Shown: one piece after another, positions 32,685 to 43,700 of the stretch
How positions within the stretch are numbered: position 1 is the stretch's first letter
How the letters are laid out: each line of letters starts with the position of its first letter
Source: Holothuria scabra
Taxonomy: Eukaryota > Echinodermata > Holothuroidea > Aspidochirotida > Holothuriidae
Length of the DNA: 64,000 nucleotides
Direction: 5' to 3'
NCBI GenBank assembly: GCA_037179385.1
Contig: CM074193.1
Coordinates: 42,316,846 to 42,380,845, forward strand
Made by a program: the position numbers and the translations under genes
Notes under the pieces: generated by a model
What the model was told of the DNA's origin: nothing
Database searches by the model: none
What the model saw: only the letters and a program-made list of their open reading frames with translations

Positions 32685-33314
32685 CTACAGTCTACGAGCA
32701 CGTCGTTTTTTGGCTTGACAGTTAAAACCGTCATTTATGTTGAGACCCTTTGGGTAGACACAATCCAAATTCCAAATCCACTCCCTCTCCTTTTTATCCA
32801 AAAGATTATCCCTATCCGAATTGCGAGAAGAATGCACTACATCTAAAATTTGAAAAAAGAACTTGGTAGGTGAATGTGCCTTGAGATGCTTGTAAAGCTC
32901 TGTGCAATGTTTAAAATCAGAACCACCCTTAACACATTTTGAAAGATCTGACTTATGAGCATTCATACGGATTCTAAAGTTATTAGTTTGACCCACATAC
33001 TGATAATTACAAGTCGGACAAAAGATACAATAAATAACCAATTTAGCATCACAAGAAGTATTAAAATTTCTGCACTTGAACTTTCTACCAGAAGAAGTAC
33101 TGACAATAAAATTATTACAAATAAGCAGACCGCACAACTGACAGGGTTTGGTCTTGTTCTTATTACAAGGTGCGCAGGGGGTCCCCCGACTGGGAGGAGT
33201 TTTAAGTTTAGCCCGGACTAATAATTTTTTGAGATTGGGGGGTTGACGGAAGCTAACAACAGGGGGGTGAGGAATAACACGCTTCATTAGTGAAGAACAA
33301 TGGAGAAGAGACAT
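32685..33314 (-). pseudogene. PLE-2 copy B, GIY-YIG endonuclease part
   Basis: Same 209-aa frame as in copy A: RT thumb end, Cys knuckle, GIY-YIG and basic tail. It has no RT catalytic region upstream, so it cannot act alone. It could be expressed only as a fragment or as part of a read-through RNA. Confidence 0.8.
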
Positions 33315-33731
33315 ATTTTTATGTAAAATGCCGCTTATATCAGGTAACCCCGGATGGTAGTCAACAGTAAAGTAAACCTTCTTGTATTCCTCTTCAGTAC
33401 TACTGTAGCTGGGGGATGGGTGGGGTTAGTAAAATTGGAACGGGCCCTTTTAATCTGCTGCATAACTTTACGTCGATTATAGCCGCGTTTTACAAGGTAT
33501 GTGGCAAGATCATTGCAACGACGAACTGTAGTTTGAGGGTTAGAACAGATTCTAAGGATCCTCATAGTTTGACTATACGCGATACTACGCTTAATATGAC
33601 CAGGATGACAACTGTTAGACAGTTTCCACGACAGGGAAACTTCCACTGATGTCGGTGACTTAAAATTTCGTAAAAAGTCATCCTGGATTCCTCCAATTAA
33701 CAGAGACAAACATCTTGACGCCTTCATTGAT

Positions 33732-34634
33732 GTGGTTGAAAAAGAATTATTGGAAGCGCCATGCCGCAGTTTTTTCAGTAATTTATCTTTTCAGGAACGT
33801 TCCGTTATTACAGAATTACAAAATAACATTGAACTTGTTATTAAGGAAGCTGACAAAGGTTCAGGGGTTGTCGTTATGGACAAAGAAAGGTATGTTAAAG
33901 AAGGCTATCGTCATTTGGGTGATGATTCTGTATATAAAAGGGTTGACAGTAGTTTTATTAGCAATGTTGAAAATGAAGCATCCTTGATGCTCCAGTCTTT
34001 GGTTAGCCAGAATGCTATTTCTGATGATATGTGTGAGTTTGCTACCCCCACTGATTCTAGAGCTGCCCGATTCTATCTTTTACCTAAGGTTCACAAAAAT
34101 GGGGTGCCCGGGAGGCCCGTTATTTCTGGGTGTGGTTCTGCCACTGAGGGGATTTCAGAATTAGTTGATTTTTTTATTAAACCCCTTGTGCCTACTGTTC
34201 CTTCTTATGTTCGGGATACAATGGACTTTCTTGATAAGTTACGTAAGCTTGGTCCCCTTCCCAAAGATGCTATCATCGCTACCATAGATGTGGTGTCTCT
34301 CTACCCCAGTATTCCTCATAAGGATGGGCTCGAAGCTCTTCGGAGTTTCTTGAGCCACAGACAACTCCCAACTCAGGTTGTTAGTGCTGTGTGTAAAATG
34401 GCTCATTTTGTCCTAAACAATAATGTCTTTGAATTTAATGAAGAGTTCTTTTTACAAACCTTAGGTACCGCCATAGGTACTAAAATGGCCCCCTCTTATG
34501 CTAATATTTTTATGAGTGTGTTTGAGGAACAAGCGCTTGCGTCCTTTCCTTATAAACCAGACGTGTTTGGACTGCGGGGTCTGGTAAATTTCTCGAGTTT
34601 ATGGAGGTTCTTAATTCTCAGCACCCCAACTTAA
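33732..34634 (+). pseudogene. PLE-2 copy C, RT with catalytic box deleted
   Basis: This 300-aa frame runs from VEKELLEAPCRSFFSNLSF through KEADKGSGVVVM, FYLLPKVHKNGVPGRPVISG, TIDVVSLYPSIPHKDGL and GTAIGTKMAPSYANIFM. It is intact across the two homopolymers that break copy A. After PYKPDV it lacks 31 bp present in copy A near 30270-30300, the segment encoding the FIDD catalytic motif. TGT microhomology flanks the deletion. The shift puts the rest out of frame and ends it at 34634. The RT is therefore catalytically dead for two independent reasons. Confidence 0.88.
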
Positions 34635-35044
34635 AGTTCACTTTTGATTTTTCTTTTTCTACTGTTCACTTTTTGGATGTAACTATTGTTAAAAATGAAG
34701 CGGGTTTAATCAGCACTGACCTTTATATTAAGCCGACCGACACCCATCAATTTCTTTTGTCTAACAGTTGTCATCCTGGTCATATTAAGCGTAGTATCGC
34801 GTATAGTCAAACTATGAGGATCCTTAGAATCTGTTCTAACCCTCAAACTACAGTTCGTCGTTGCAATGATCTTGCCACATACCTTGTAAAACGCGGCTAT
34901 AATCGACGTAAAGTTATGCAGCAGATTAAAAGGGCCCGTTCCAATTTTACTAACCCCACCCATCCCCCAGCTACAGTAGTACTGAAGAGGAATACAAGAA
35001 GGTTTACTTTACTGTTGACTACCATCCGGGGTTACCTGATATAA
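34601..35044 (+). pseudogene. PLE-2 copy C, RT thumb
   Basis: This frame resumes after the deletion: EVLNSQHPNLKFTFDF, FLDVTIVKNEAG, IKPTDTHQFLLSN and KRGYNRRKVMQQIKRARSNF. It stops at the same codon as copies A and B, just before the endonuclease frame. Confidence 0.8.
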
Positions 35045-35064
35045 GCGGCATTTTACATAAAAAT

Positions 35065-35694
35065 ATGTCTCTTCTCCATTGTTCTTCACTAATGAAGCGT
35101 GTTATTCCTCACCCCCCTGTTGTTAGCTTCCGTCAACCCCCCAATCTCAAAAAATTATTAGTCCGGGCTAAACTTAAAACTCCTCCCAGTCGGGGGACCC
35201 CCTGCGCACCTTGTAATAAGAACAAGACCAAACCCTGTCAGTTGTGCGGTCTGCTTATTTGTAATAATTTTATTGTCAGTACTTCTTCTGGTAGAAAGTT
35301 CAAGTGCAGAAATTTTAATACTTCTTGTGATGCTAAATTGGTTATTTATTGTATCTTTTGTCCGACTTGTAATTATCAGTATGTGGGTCAAACTAATAAC
35401 TTTAGAATCCGTATGAATGCTCATAAGTCAGATCTTTCAAAATGTGTTAAGGGTGGTTCTGATTTTAAACATTGCACAGAGCTTTACAAGCATCTCAAGG
35501 CACATTCACCTACCAAGTTCTTTTTTCAAATTTTAGATGTAGTGCATTCTTCTCGCAATTCGGATAGGGATAATCTTTTGGATAAAAAGGAGAGGGAGTG
35601 GATTTGGAATTTGGATTGTGTCTACCCAAAGGGTCTCAACATAAATGACGGTTTTAACTGTCAAGCCAAAAAACGACGTGCTCGTAGACTGTAG
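35065..35694 (+). pseudogene. PLE-2 copy C, GIY-YIG endonuclease part
   Basis: Open 209-aa frame with the same amino-acid sequence as copies A and B: thumb end, Cys-rich knuckle, YCIFCPTCNYQYVGQT nuclease core and basic C-terminus. Three identical copies in 6.6 kb indicate recent duplication or insertion. Confidence 0.82.
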
Positions 35695-35886
35695 CCGCCT
35701 TTTTATCCCCTTTTATGTCTCCTGCTTCTACTTAGCTTTTATCTCCTTTGTAGGGTCCTAGTTTTTACATTTTATCTTTTGTGTTGGGTTGGGTTTGTTT
35801 TTAGATTTCTAGTAAGTGCGTTTTGCCTTTCATCCGTTTTATAGTGTCTGTTTTTCGTTTTGCCTTTTAGTTGTCTAAACACGTTT

Positions 35887-35913
35887 CTGAGGAAGGGGCC
35901 GGTGGTCCTGAAA
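35887..35913 (+). ncRNA. Hammerhead-like core, PLE-2 copy C
   Basis: CTGAGGA - helix II - GAAA on the plus strand, 32 bp from the element's 3' end. Same caveats as the other copies. Confidence 0.45.
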
Positions 35914-35945
35914 GCTAAATATATGCTCTTGTTTTACCAGTTTTT

Positions 35946-35953
35946 ACTATTTG

Positions 35954-36011
<58 letters not shown>

Positions 36012-36031
36012 TGTATATATATATATATATA

Positions 36032-36070
<39 letters not shown>

Positions 36071-36093
36071 GTATATATGTATATATATATACA
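35946..36093. repeat. (TA)n microsatellite right of PLE-2
   Basis: About 65 TA units with TGTA interruptions. It abuts the 3' end of copy C on one side and the 5' region of a LINE on the other. Confidence 0.95.
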
Positions 36094-36250
36094 AATACTA
36101 GGAGTGCTACACATGCAACACAACTAGTTCGTAAATCCAAAAAATCCTAACGAAATTCTCCGTTATGAAATAATTTTGAGCAGCGGAAATCCGTATATAT
36201 ATACAGTTTAGATATTTCTGTGCATCATAAATTACAATTTTGAAGATATA

Positions 36251-37048
36251 ATGTCAGAACGACCAAAAAGAAATACACCATCAAATCAAACCGGTGCAAG
36301 GAGGAAAGCCACGACGCCTACGCAGCCTACACCTAATCGGCCTAATGTACCAACGCATGACACAGTGTCGGAAGTGGACATAGCAGGAGTGATACGCAAC
36401 GAGATAACTTTGGTCATCAATTCTGAGGAATTCAGCAAAAACCTTGTTAAAGTCTTACTGCCAGTTATGACTGTGGCGATTAAAGAACAAATTTGTGGAG
36501 AAATAGAAGCAGCTTTCCAGGTGGAACTTGCTAAAAAACAAGAACAGATTGATAATGCTACCAAAGAAATTGAAACTTTGCGTAAGAAAGTAAACTCAAT
36601 GGAAAGTAAACTAGATGAAGAGGAGCAATACTCAAGGAGGAATTGCCTGAGAATTTACGGTTTGCCTGAGGTTGAGAACGAAACAACCGACGAAACTGTT
36701 ATTAAATTAGCCAAAGAAAGATTGAATGTAGACGTTAAGCCTTCAGACATTGACCGTTCGCATAGAGTTCCGTACCGGGATGTCGATAATAGTAAGCCAA
36801 GATCTGTCATTGTTAAGTTTGCAACTTATAACATGAGAGACAAAGTATACCGGGCAAGGTCTAGTTTGAAGGGGAGCCGCATATTCATTAATGAAGACTT
36901 AACCGCAAACAAACAGCGATTATATGCCAACGTGAGGAAGCACCCTAAGGTCTCACGGCACTGGACTCTAGATGGGCGGATCTATATCATAACCAGGGAC
37001 GAGAAGAAGTTACAAATCAGGACAGATGATGAACTCCGATGTCTATAG
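36251..37048 (+). CDS. LINE ORF1, coiled coil plus RRM nucleic-acid-binding protein
   Basis: This 265-aa frame has no interruptions. Residues 1-35 are a basic, Pro/Thr-rich tail. Residues 85-128 form a charged heptad-like coiled coil (ELAKKQEQIDNATKEIETLR onward), suited to trimer formation. Residues 130-213 resemble the RRM of L1 ORF1p-type proteins: NCLRIYGLPEVENE as RNP2-like strand, DIDRSHRVP, and RSVIVKFATYNMRDKVYRAR as RNP1-like strand. A C-terminal domain follows (IFINEDLTANKQRLY, GRIYIITRDEKKLQIRT). Such proteins coat LINE RNA and act as chaperones during integration. The start at 36251 is the first ATG of the frame. The frame is open, but the partner ORF2 is incomplete, so the element cannot move by itself. 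Confidence 0.85.
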   Translation: MSERPKRNTPSNQTGARRKATTPTQPTPNRPNVPTHDTVSEVDIAGVIRNEITLVINSEEFSKNLVKVLLPVMTVAIKEQICGEIEAAFQVELAKKQEQIDNATKEIETLRKKVNSMESKLDEEEQYSRRNCLRIYGLPEVENETTDETVIKLAKERLNVDVKPSDIDRSHRVPYRDVDNSKPRSVIVKFATYNMRDKVYRARSSLKGSRIFINEDLTANKQRLYANVRKHPKVSRHWTLDGRIYIITRDEKKLQIRTDDELRCL

Positions 37049-37486
37049 GCTGACCATAACATGCAGACGCCATTTTATTTTGGACGCTTCCTTTGGATTG
37101 CACACTCGTGCATAATATAGAGATCTCCAATTGTTAGTGTCAGTGTGTCCTTTTAAACCTATAAATGCGTCTATTGATTGAGTGAAAGTCTGCTACTTTA
37201 ACTTGGGATTATCTACTTTATTCTTTTGTGATTTGTTGTACTTCTCCTTTTGACTTGAATCCTGTATAAACTGTGAAATATCTACTGCAATTTGTTGTAT
37301 TCATTATGATTACTGTTCTGTTAAGGATTGTCTTGCTGCACATGTTCACTGCATGGATTACCTACTCTTAATCAGCTTTGATTTCCACGCTCTGAAGTAA
37401 GTACTTTGGGTATTAAGTTAAGTATTGTATTCATCTCAGTCTTTTTTTTTTTTTTATTATTTACTTATCTACCAATTATTGATTAA
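37049..37486. other. Spacer between LINE ORF1 and ORF2
   Basis: T-rich DNA of 438 bp without a frame, ending in a T-run (37442-37456) just before the ORF2 start. It is longer than most inter-ORF spacers. Confidence 0.5.
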
Positions 37487-37921
37487 ATGATACGCGAGGA
37501 AGATCCAAATCTTGTACAGGTACCAATTGATTGTTGTTATTCAGATTTCGAAAATTTCAATGTGTTTGCTAGTAGCAATAGTAATGTGGATTTTTCTATA
37601 CTACACATAAACGCCAGGTCTTTACCCAAAAATTTTGATTCGATTATAAATTTTATAAGCAATATTAACAACTACCCCTTTTCTATAATTGCAATCACTG
37701 AGACATGGTTGTATGAAAATGACTATACTGCTCTGTACAACATCCCAAATTTTACACTAGTGTGTAAAGGACGATCACATAGACGTGGGGGAGGGGTAGC
37801 TCTTTATGTTCGAACAGATATGGAGTTTGTCGTTATGGATAATATAACTAATTCGAATCATTTTGAATCATTATTTGACTTAGTTTGTGATGACTGGCTA
37901 AAGGCGCAGACAGGCGCATAA
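37487..37921 (+). pseudogene. LINE ORF2 fragment, APE-type endonuclease N-terminus
   Basis: Of 144 aa, about 130 are element sequence: ILHINARSLPKNFDSIINFI (N-terminal strand and helix), IIAITETWL with the catalytic Glu, and GGGVALYVR. This is the order in CR1/Jockey-type endonucleases. Homology fades after NHFESLF (about 37875), and the frame closes in unrelated sequence at 37921. His/Asp catalytic residues, the RT and the 3' end are absent. Confidence 0.82.
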
Positions 37922-39645
37922 CTCTTCAAAGTAACAGTTTTCCCGTGTCTTTATCCTTTGATCTTGAGGAGACTTCTCAAGTGGTGATGACCAAGTAGAT
38001 TCATTGCCTTTCTCGTTGCTCTGATTCTTTTCTTCGGCATTTTGTTCAGTTTAAGGGCCATTATATTTAGAAATACAAGACAGTGAACCACATCATATGA
38101 TCGCGCACTGAAACGCCAGCTTTATTTAATATCAGCATGCACTCGCTATAGTGGGAGGTTTTTCTGATTTCCGGACGGACGTCTGCGGGTACTCGGTTAA
38201 CAATTGAATGAAGTTATTTTCCTTAAATATTCCTCAAATGCATATTTGAAGTAATGTAATTAGTATCATGGAAGTCTTTTATTTTCGATTGCTTCAATCT
38301 TCAACCCGATACTTTTACAGATCTATTCAACTTGCAATGATCTTGTGATCTCATCCCTAGTCGTTTTTCGGCAAAGCAGTTTAAATTGTACTCTCTCCAT
38401 ATGCAATTCATCTTGTAAATATTTTATTGTTTTTTGATTTTCTTTTATTTTATTGTCAGACTGAAAAAAACAACTTCCCTGTGGTGCGCCTCTTCGTTTA
38501 CTGTGTCTATTTGAAGTTATGAAATTCATTCACTGTAAACAGCTTGGGAAATCAATTTCAACCTGATTGGGGGACTATGTTGCATGGGTGGCGCCATTTT
38601 CAAATATCTCTCATGATGCATTGCGATCCTATCACGCAAATTCAACTTAGATTACGTTCAAAGCAACCTAGCAATTTTTTATCGATTTAAAGAGAAGAAA
38701 TTCTGGCAAATTGAACTTGAAATCTCTGTTGACAGGAGAATAAGACACTTTGTCCTCATAGTTCTTTACCACGCCGATATTGAGATAAAAAATAATTATA
38801 TGCTATGTTCGCTGTCCTAAGCTTAATTAATAGACTCGGCACAGTCGTAAATTTTGTGAACTATTTTCCTCAGCAAGGTGTGCAAGCGGATCGTGCCAGT
38901 ATTTATGTTTGTAAATACGTTGTTGAAAGTACATTGTGGCTTCACCCTTTGTGTCTTAACTACGATATCACATTTGATTACATAACAATTTGTTAAACAG
39001 TTCGATGACTTTGAAGAGATAGACAGGAAGTGCTCTTAAATATTCATACCATTGAGACAGCGAAATTTCTCCTGATCAGGGAAAACCTCATTTTCCCCAC
39101 AAAAAAGGTGACCTCCTGAACTGGTAAATCAAATAAGTAGCCAACTGTCATCCACTTCTTTCTAATATTGATCACGGGTTAATAATACCAATCCCACTGA
39201 ACATACATATGTTGGAAGAGTAAGTGGTATGAACAAAAGTGGCAACTCGCAAAATTGTGACAAACTGGCGACTGTTGCTAAAAAACTAGTGACCTCGATT
39301 TTGGCAAAAAAATTTGATCATTATGATCAACAGCGATCGTTTTAACAGGAGTAGTTGTGGTGACAAAAGTGCTGGAAATTGCTTTATAACGTGTTCAAAA
39401 TAATTGTGCTTTAAAATAATCTTCAGGCAGTGCAAGATTGGGGGTAAAGGAGATTTTATTCGAAGATCGGTTTTAACTGCATTTTTAAAGTAGCACGAAG
39501 TAACCACCCTTTTGAATAAATGAATGGTTAATATAATTACAATCACATATGTTTTGGATTTTCTGTGAGTCGTGCCAAAAGCAGATTGAGTAGCACAGTC
39601 AAGAAAAAAATAATACATCATAGTGTCATTTCATTCCTTTTGTAG
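37922..39645. other. Unassigned intron
   Basis: No recognisable coding exon, repeat end or RNA was found. I looked here for the missing kinase activation loop (GTPYY-SPE type) and did not see it. The intron ends TTCATTCCTTTTGTAG. Confidence 0.4.
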
Positions 39646-39706
39646 AAAAAGAGCTGGAATGGGAGATATATTGAACGATCCATTTCTGGAGTTGTTTCAA
39701 CAATAG
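39646..39706 (+). CDS. NEK-like kinase, probable terminal exon E (end of C-lobe)
   Basis: After a strong polypyrimidine tract and TAG acceptor, the first base completes the Arg codon left open at 23154. The frame then reads KRAGMGDILNDPFLELFQQ and stops (TAG 39704-39706). This resembles the last kinase subdomain, where NEKs have (K)RPS---IL--PFI. The phase agrees with exon D, but a direct join would omit about 100 residues (activation loop, APE-like motif, helices F-H). Either exons lie unseen in repeat-rich DNA, or they are lost and the gene is broken. A donor-like GTAAAA at 39719 and another open frame leave room for other readings. Confidence 0.5.
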
Positions 39707-39837
39707 AAATTAGGACAGGTAAAAAACTTGTCAATAATTTTGCTCATGGTTATGTTCTTTCTTTCGCATCTGCTTAGTAGTTGTTCGTAAATGTTCAACA
39801 TCAAGTACATTTAACACAAAATGTCAACCAATTTATA

Positions 39838-41180
39838 CACTGTTAAAAATTTCTGTGAATTTACAGACTGTTTTTAACTTAAACTTTTTGTATTTTACTT
39901 TTAGTAGAGATTTTCTGTATCTTTACAGACACTTTGTATTGCAACAATAAAAAAAGGTTGTTTAACATAAATTTTCTGTTTATTTGAAAAACAATTTCTG
40001 TCTGCTCTTTTTACCAAATTTTATTTTTTTGTAAAACTTTTTCTGTAAATTTACAGAAATTTTAACAGTGTTTTGTATTTTTCTGATTTCACATAAATAT
40101 ACTGTCATTTAACAAACATTCATTTTGTTTTTAAGCTGAAAAAGAAACAAAAATAAGCCCAAACAAACAAACAAATAAGAAATAGCCAGAAAATTTTCAA
40201 TATATAACATGCATCGTTCTGCGAAGTTTCAGTTAAAAAAAACATTTTTGGCAAATTTATGGCCCTATTTGAAAATTAACTTACATTTATTATAAAAGCA
40301 TGCTTAGTTATTACGTTCTTAGTTATAAATATCATACAACTGGTGTTTTGTCACACATTTTTAAGTATAAAGAAATTGTAAGGCCCTAATTTCAGAGCAC
40401 TGACAATTGGTATACTGATGTCAACTCATCGCCACAGGCGCTCATGCACTTGATAGAATTAAAAACGTTTCACAAATTTACTTGTAAGAGTTTGTAAATT
40501 TACCACTTTATGACGTATATCTCATTTTGCATAAATGTGTGGAGCTTATTTTGTAGGCATTTTCCTAACAAAAGGATTGCTGTTGCTTTGAATAATATCT
40601 TTTTTGGCGTTTTTCAATCAGGAAGTGATAAACTTATTGTTTACCTTGTCTGGAAATGTTTGCAACCAATGTATTTGCATTCTTTGTCATATTTATTTTA
40701 AAAACAATTATTATATTGTACAAAAAATGTGACTTTCCAATAACAAAGTTCCTAAAGATAGCAGTCTACTTGACAACAATATGACAACAAAGCATCCTCA
40801 TTGTGTTTTGATTGAAAACAACTTCGTAACGACACATTACGTTGATAAGCAAATACCTGATCTACGTAATGGTGAAGTGTATGTTACGTAATAACATATG
40901 AAAGGAAAAAAGCGATATTATAATAAATATTAAAACGTCGACAATGAAAACAGTGGGCTGTAAATTCACAAAAAATTAAGGTAAAAAAAAAACAGAACAA
41001 TTCTGTTATTCGATTTTACAGTAGACATTTGTAAACTAATTTACATGCAAAAACTGTAAAGAAAAAACAAACACTTAATGTTTTTTCATGATTACAGTCT
41101 GGCTGTAAAAAAAACATTATTTGGTTGGAAAAAAATTGCCATAAAAATTATGTAAATTTACAGGGAAATTTTTAACAGTG
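39838..41180. mobile_element. CACTGTTA-end DNA transposon, copy 2 (inverted relative to copy 1)
   Basis: The left end CACTGTTAAAAATTTCTGTG and the right end, read inward, CACTGTTAAAAATTTCCCTG bracket 1343 bp that match 9960-11207 in reverse along almost all their length. The flanks are TA on each side. Positions about 40297-40400 have no counterpart in copy 1. The small frame at 40510-40701 is not a gene. Confidence 0.82.
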
Positions 41181-41602
41181 TAGTTACTGGAGATGGTTTT
41201 GGAATCCAGTTGCATTTATGAAGTCATACATGTTTGGTTCTTTTTATTCTCTCCGGGGAGGGGGGGTCTTTTTAAATGTTTTTGATGCATCTCCAGCTAA
41301 TAACACATCCATAACCTGTCTGTACCCCTACGAACGCTCGTAAAGTTTATCTTTCAATAACATGGCCCTATTTCCACTTAAGCTAACGATGAACAAAGTC
41401 TACACACAATAAACAAAACCTTTAAACCTGTTGTTATATTTGGTTGTTCGAAAATTCTAGACCTATATGCCCAGTATTTATTGTCCCTGGAATCTACAAT
41501 TACCGCAATTGGAATTACTCCTCTGTTGGGCGTTTTAAGTGATGTATTTTTAACTGGCCGTTGCTTTTATAACAGCAAGGTATTATTTTAAAAGGATAGA
41601 TT
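41181..41602. other. Unassigned DNA
   Basis: No gene or named repeat was recognised. Confidence 0.4.
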
Positions 41603-41656
41603 AATGTCTGTTCGGCCTTTTGGCTAAAATCATGTGTAGTATCTGTTCTTTTCATC
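41603..41656 (+). pseudogene. U2 snRNA 5' fragment
   Basis: TTCGGCCTTTTGGCTAAAAT followed by CATGTGTAGTATCTGTTCTT matches the highly conserved first 45 or so bases of U2 snRNA, with three or four differences. It includes the GTAGTA branch-point recognition box. Sequence after about 41656 no longer matches the stem IIa, Sm-site or 3' domain of U2. It is therefore a truncated retro-copy or a U2-derived repeat, not a working snRNA gene. The minus-strand 69-aa frame over it is a shadow. Confidence 0.75.
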
Positions 41657-43484
41657 CAGTCAAGAATGGAGCCATACATGACAGACCAATGATGTAAATG
41701 GTCTAAGGCCGTGAGGTTGGTCAAATGTTGTGCTTCAGTGGAGGTAATAGCCTCTTTGGGAAGCAGTTCAAAGTTTGGTTTCCCCCAACGGCCCTTTGCC
41801 GGATGGTCAGGGAGACTTAAGAAAAAGTATAGATTACTGCCTTTTTCGAAAGCTCAAATTCAATTTGTTTGAAGGTTCATGTCTAAAAGTTACATCGCTT
41901 TCGCGATAACTGAATACCAACAGCTATATCAGGCAGATGACAAATGGCTTCATTGTTTCTTTGATCTAAACAAAAGATATTAGCTACCCTACACTATAGT
42001 TTTCAAATGAGACAGGTGTGTTAAAGGGCTTCCACAGTTTTTATCTTCAGCTCTACGTCATGAAAAATTTTTCCCCATAATTTTCAAAAAGCAAGCAATC
42101 CTTTCGAACATTGCATTACAGCTATTTCTGCATAGTACGTTTCGGTTCATTCCCCACAACATTCACAGCCTTACCCAAACAGAGTGGTCCACATCGTGCC
42201 GAAATTCTTTTTGAATTGTCCTTTTGAACCAGTTTTTACAGCTGCATTATAAGAGGAAGATTTTTCTATGACCTATTGGACAATAAGAGTTTAAATTACC
42301 TTTGCCTGCCTAATAACTACGAAGAAATCAATAGGAGTGGACATTGGAGTGCCAGCTAATTTATTCATTTATTAGTGAACCCTTTTTCATGTTTATTGTG
42401 TACGGATATTCTTCGTTAATACTTTTTGCAATATCTCTTAATGCAATTAGGCGGTATTGTATCTGGTGCAGAACTTTAAAGTCTATACGTTTTCAGATTT
42501 CTTTAGTTATTACTGCAATAACGGTAAGAGTTATATACTGTGCGAAAAAAACTTGGAATGTCGTAGCCGGCACGTTTCTTCGCACTAGTCCTGTACATTG
42601 CTTTCACATGACGTCCCAATTAGTAGGCCATGCCTACTGCGGGGCAAAAGTCACTACACTGCCTACCTTAAGTTACTACACTAGTTTTTTCCGTTACAAA
42701 GGGATAGGGCCAGTGACGTCAGTCAAAATACTTCATGTTAGTATTGATTTACACATGACTTTTACCAGAGAGTTTAAATAACTTACATTTATAAGATGTA
42801 CAACTGACATTGATATTTAATTGGTGTTTTCCTTTGTCCTTTTATTTTTAATGTAGGCACAATTGGACTGTGGAAAGGCATCAATCCGCCCAAAGACGAA
42901 ATATTACTCTTAAAAGTAATATTTATTGGCAAAAAGTGATATATTAAGACAAATAACCTGCAGGAAAAGACATCCAAAAGTTCTTAGAGTATCGAATTTC
43001 AAGGACAAACAGAACATTTAATTATAACAGAAAACCAAATGAAGGAAAGAGATGCAATGTGCCAATAGTACTTAACATCCTGTTACCTTATTTAGAAGTG
43101 AAGGTATTTTGTTTCCAAAATAAGCAATATTTAATGGGATATCTTGAGTTTATTAGAATGTATTTCCACAGGTTTTGGAGAACATGGTCTTTGATGCGGC
43201 TTTTATTTCATATGAGAACTAAAGTACAAAAAACAAAAACAAAAACAGAGTACGTCTTTAAAGTTACACAACGCTTCATTTACCTTTGTGTATTCTATCA
43301 TTCATTTTCTTTCTTTGTTTGTTTGTATTTTTCTTTTCTTCTTTTTTATTTTGAGAATGATTCCAATTGTTACGCTTTAAAGGGCCTTTTAGGCTCCTTC
43401 CTTTCTCTTTTTCCCTCATTACAGGTTATTTTAAAAGTCTATGTCTTCTACCCTGTATTTCAAAGAAAAAAAAAGAAAAAAATG
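41657..43484. other. Unassigned DNA
   Basis: Frames of 145 aa (42344-42781) and 172 aa (43059-43577) are open but hydrophobic and Phe/Tyr/Ser-rich, as AT-rich random DNA gives. They show no domain I recognise. No repeat ends were seen. Confidence 0.35.
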
Positions 43485-43700
43485 AACGAAACAAACAATT
43501 TGAAATATACAACGCGTCATCTAATTTTCCCTTTTGAAGTATCGCGCACACACGGCTTTTACTCTATGTCCCTCTGAACTATTATATTCTAGAAAGGAAC
43601 ATGCCACATTAATGTTTTGAAACTGACTGGAGGGTAACGCGGTGAGAGCAGTTAACTCAAGTCGTTTCTCTTCATTTCGCTCCAAACAGGGAGCGCTTAT
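43485..43700. repeat. Diverged duplicate segment, unit 1
   Basis: Blocks such as GAAGTATCGCGCACACACGG, AGAAAGGAACATGCCACATT and ACTGGAGG match unit 2 at 44450-44650 in the same order, at perhaps 70 per cent identity by eye. The nature of the repeat is unknown. Confidence 0.5.

Larger units (their letters stand above)
32383..33620 (-). mobile_element. PLE-2 copy B (partial, tandem upstream of A)
   Basis: This is a direct repeat of 28833-30070: RT thumb end (33649-33335), endonuclease frame (33314-32685, 209 aa, same amino-acid sequence as in A) and 3' UTR. In element orientation it lies immediately 5' of copy A, the partial-copy-then-full-copy (pseudo-LTR) layout of Penelope elements. Its 5' side ends abruptly at 33620, where it meets copy C head to head. 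The junction lies in ACTGTTAGACAGTTTCCACG. Confidence 0.85.
33621..35945 (+). mobile_element. PLE-2 copy C (inverted, 5' truncated)
   Basis: This plus-strand copy starts inside the RT N-terminal region (matching 31230 in copy A) and runs to the same 3' end, where a (TA)n array begins. Together with B and A it forms a 7.1-kb head-to-head complex with (TA)n on both outer sides. Confidence 0.85.
36095..37890 (+). mobile_element. 5' half of a LINE: 5' UTR, ORF1 and start of ORF2
   Basis: An AT-rich leader (about 36095-36250) precedes an RNA-binding ORF1, a 438-bp spacer and the first 130 or so codons of an APE endonuclease ORF2. The RT is missing, so the copy is truncated at its 3' side, the reverse of normal LINE truncation. 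Confidence 0.8.

Noticed and set aside
41515..41724. 69-aa minus-strand frame ending in HHLKRPTEE
   Set aside because: Overlaps the U2 snRNA fragment in antisense. No protein family recognised.
42344..43577. Frames of 145 and 172 aa (plus strand) as possible membrane proteins
   Set aside because: The hydrophobic and aromatic bias is that of AT-rich non-coding DNA. No start context, splice sites or family resemblance.
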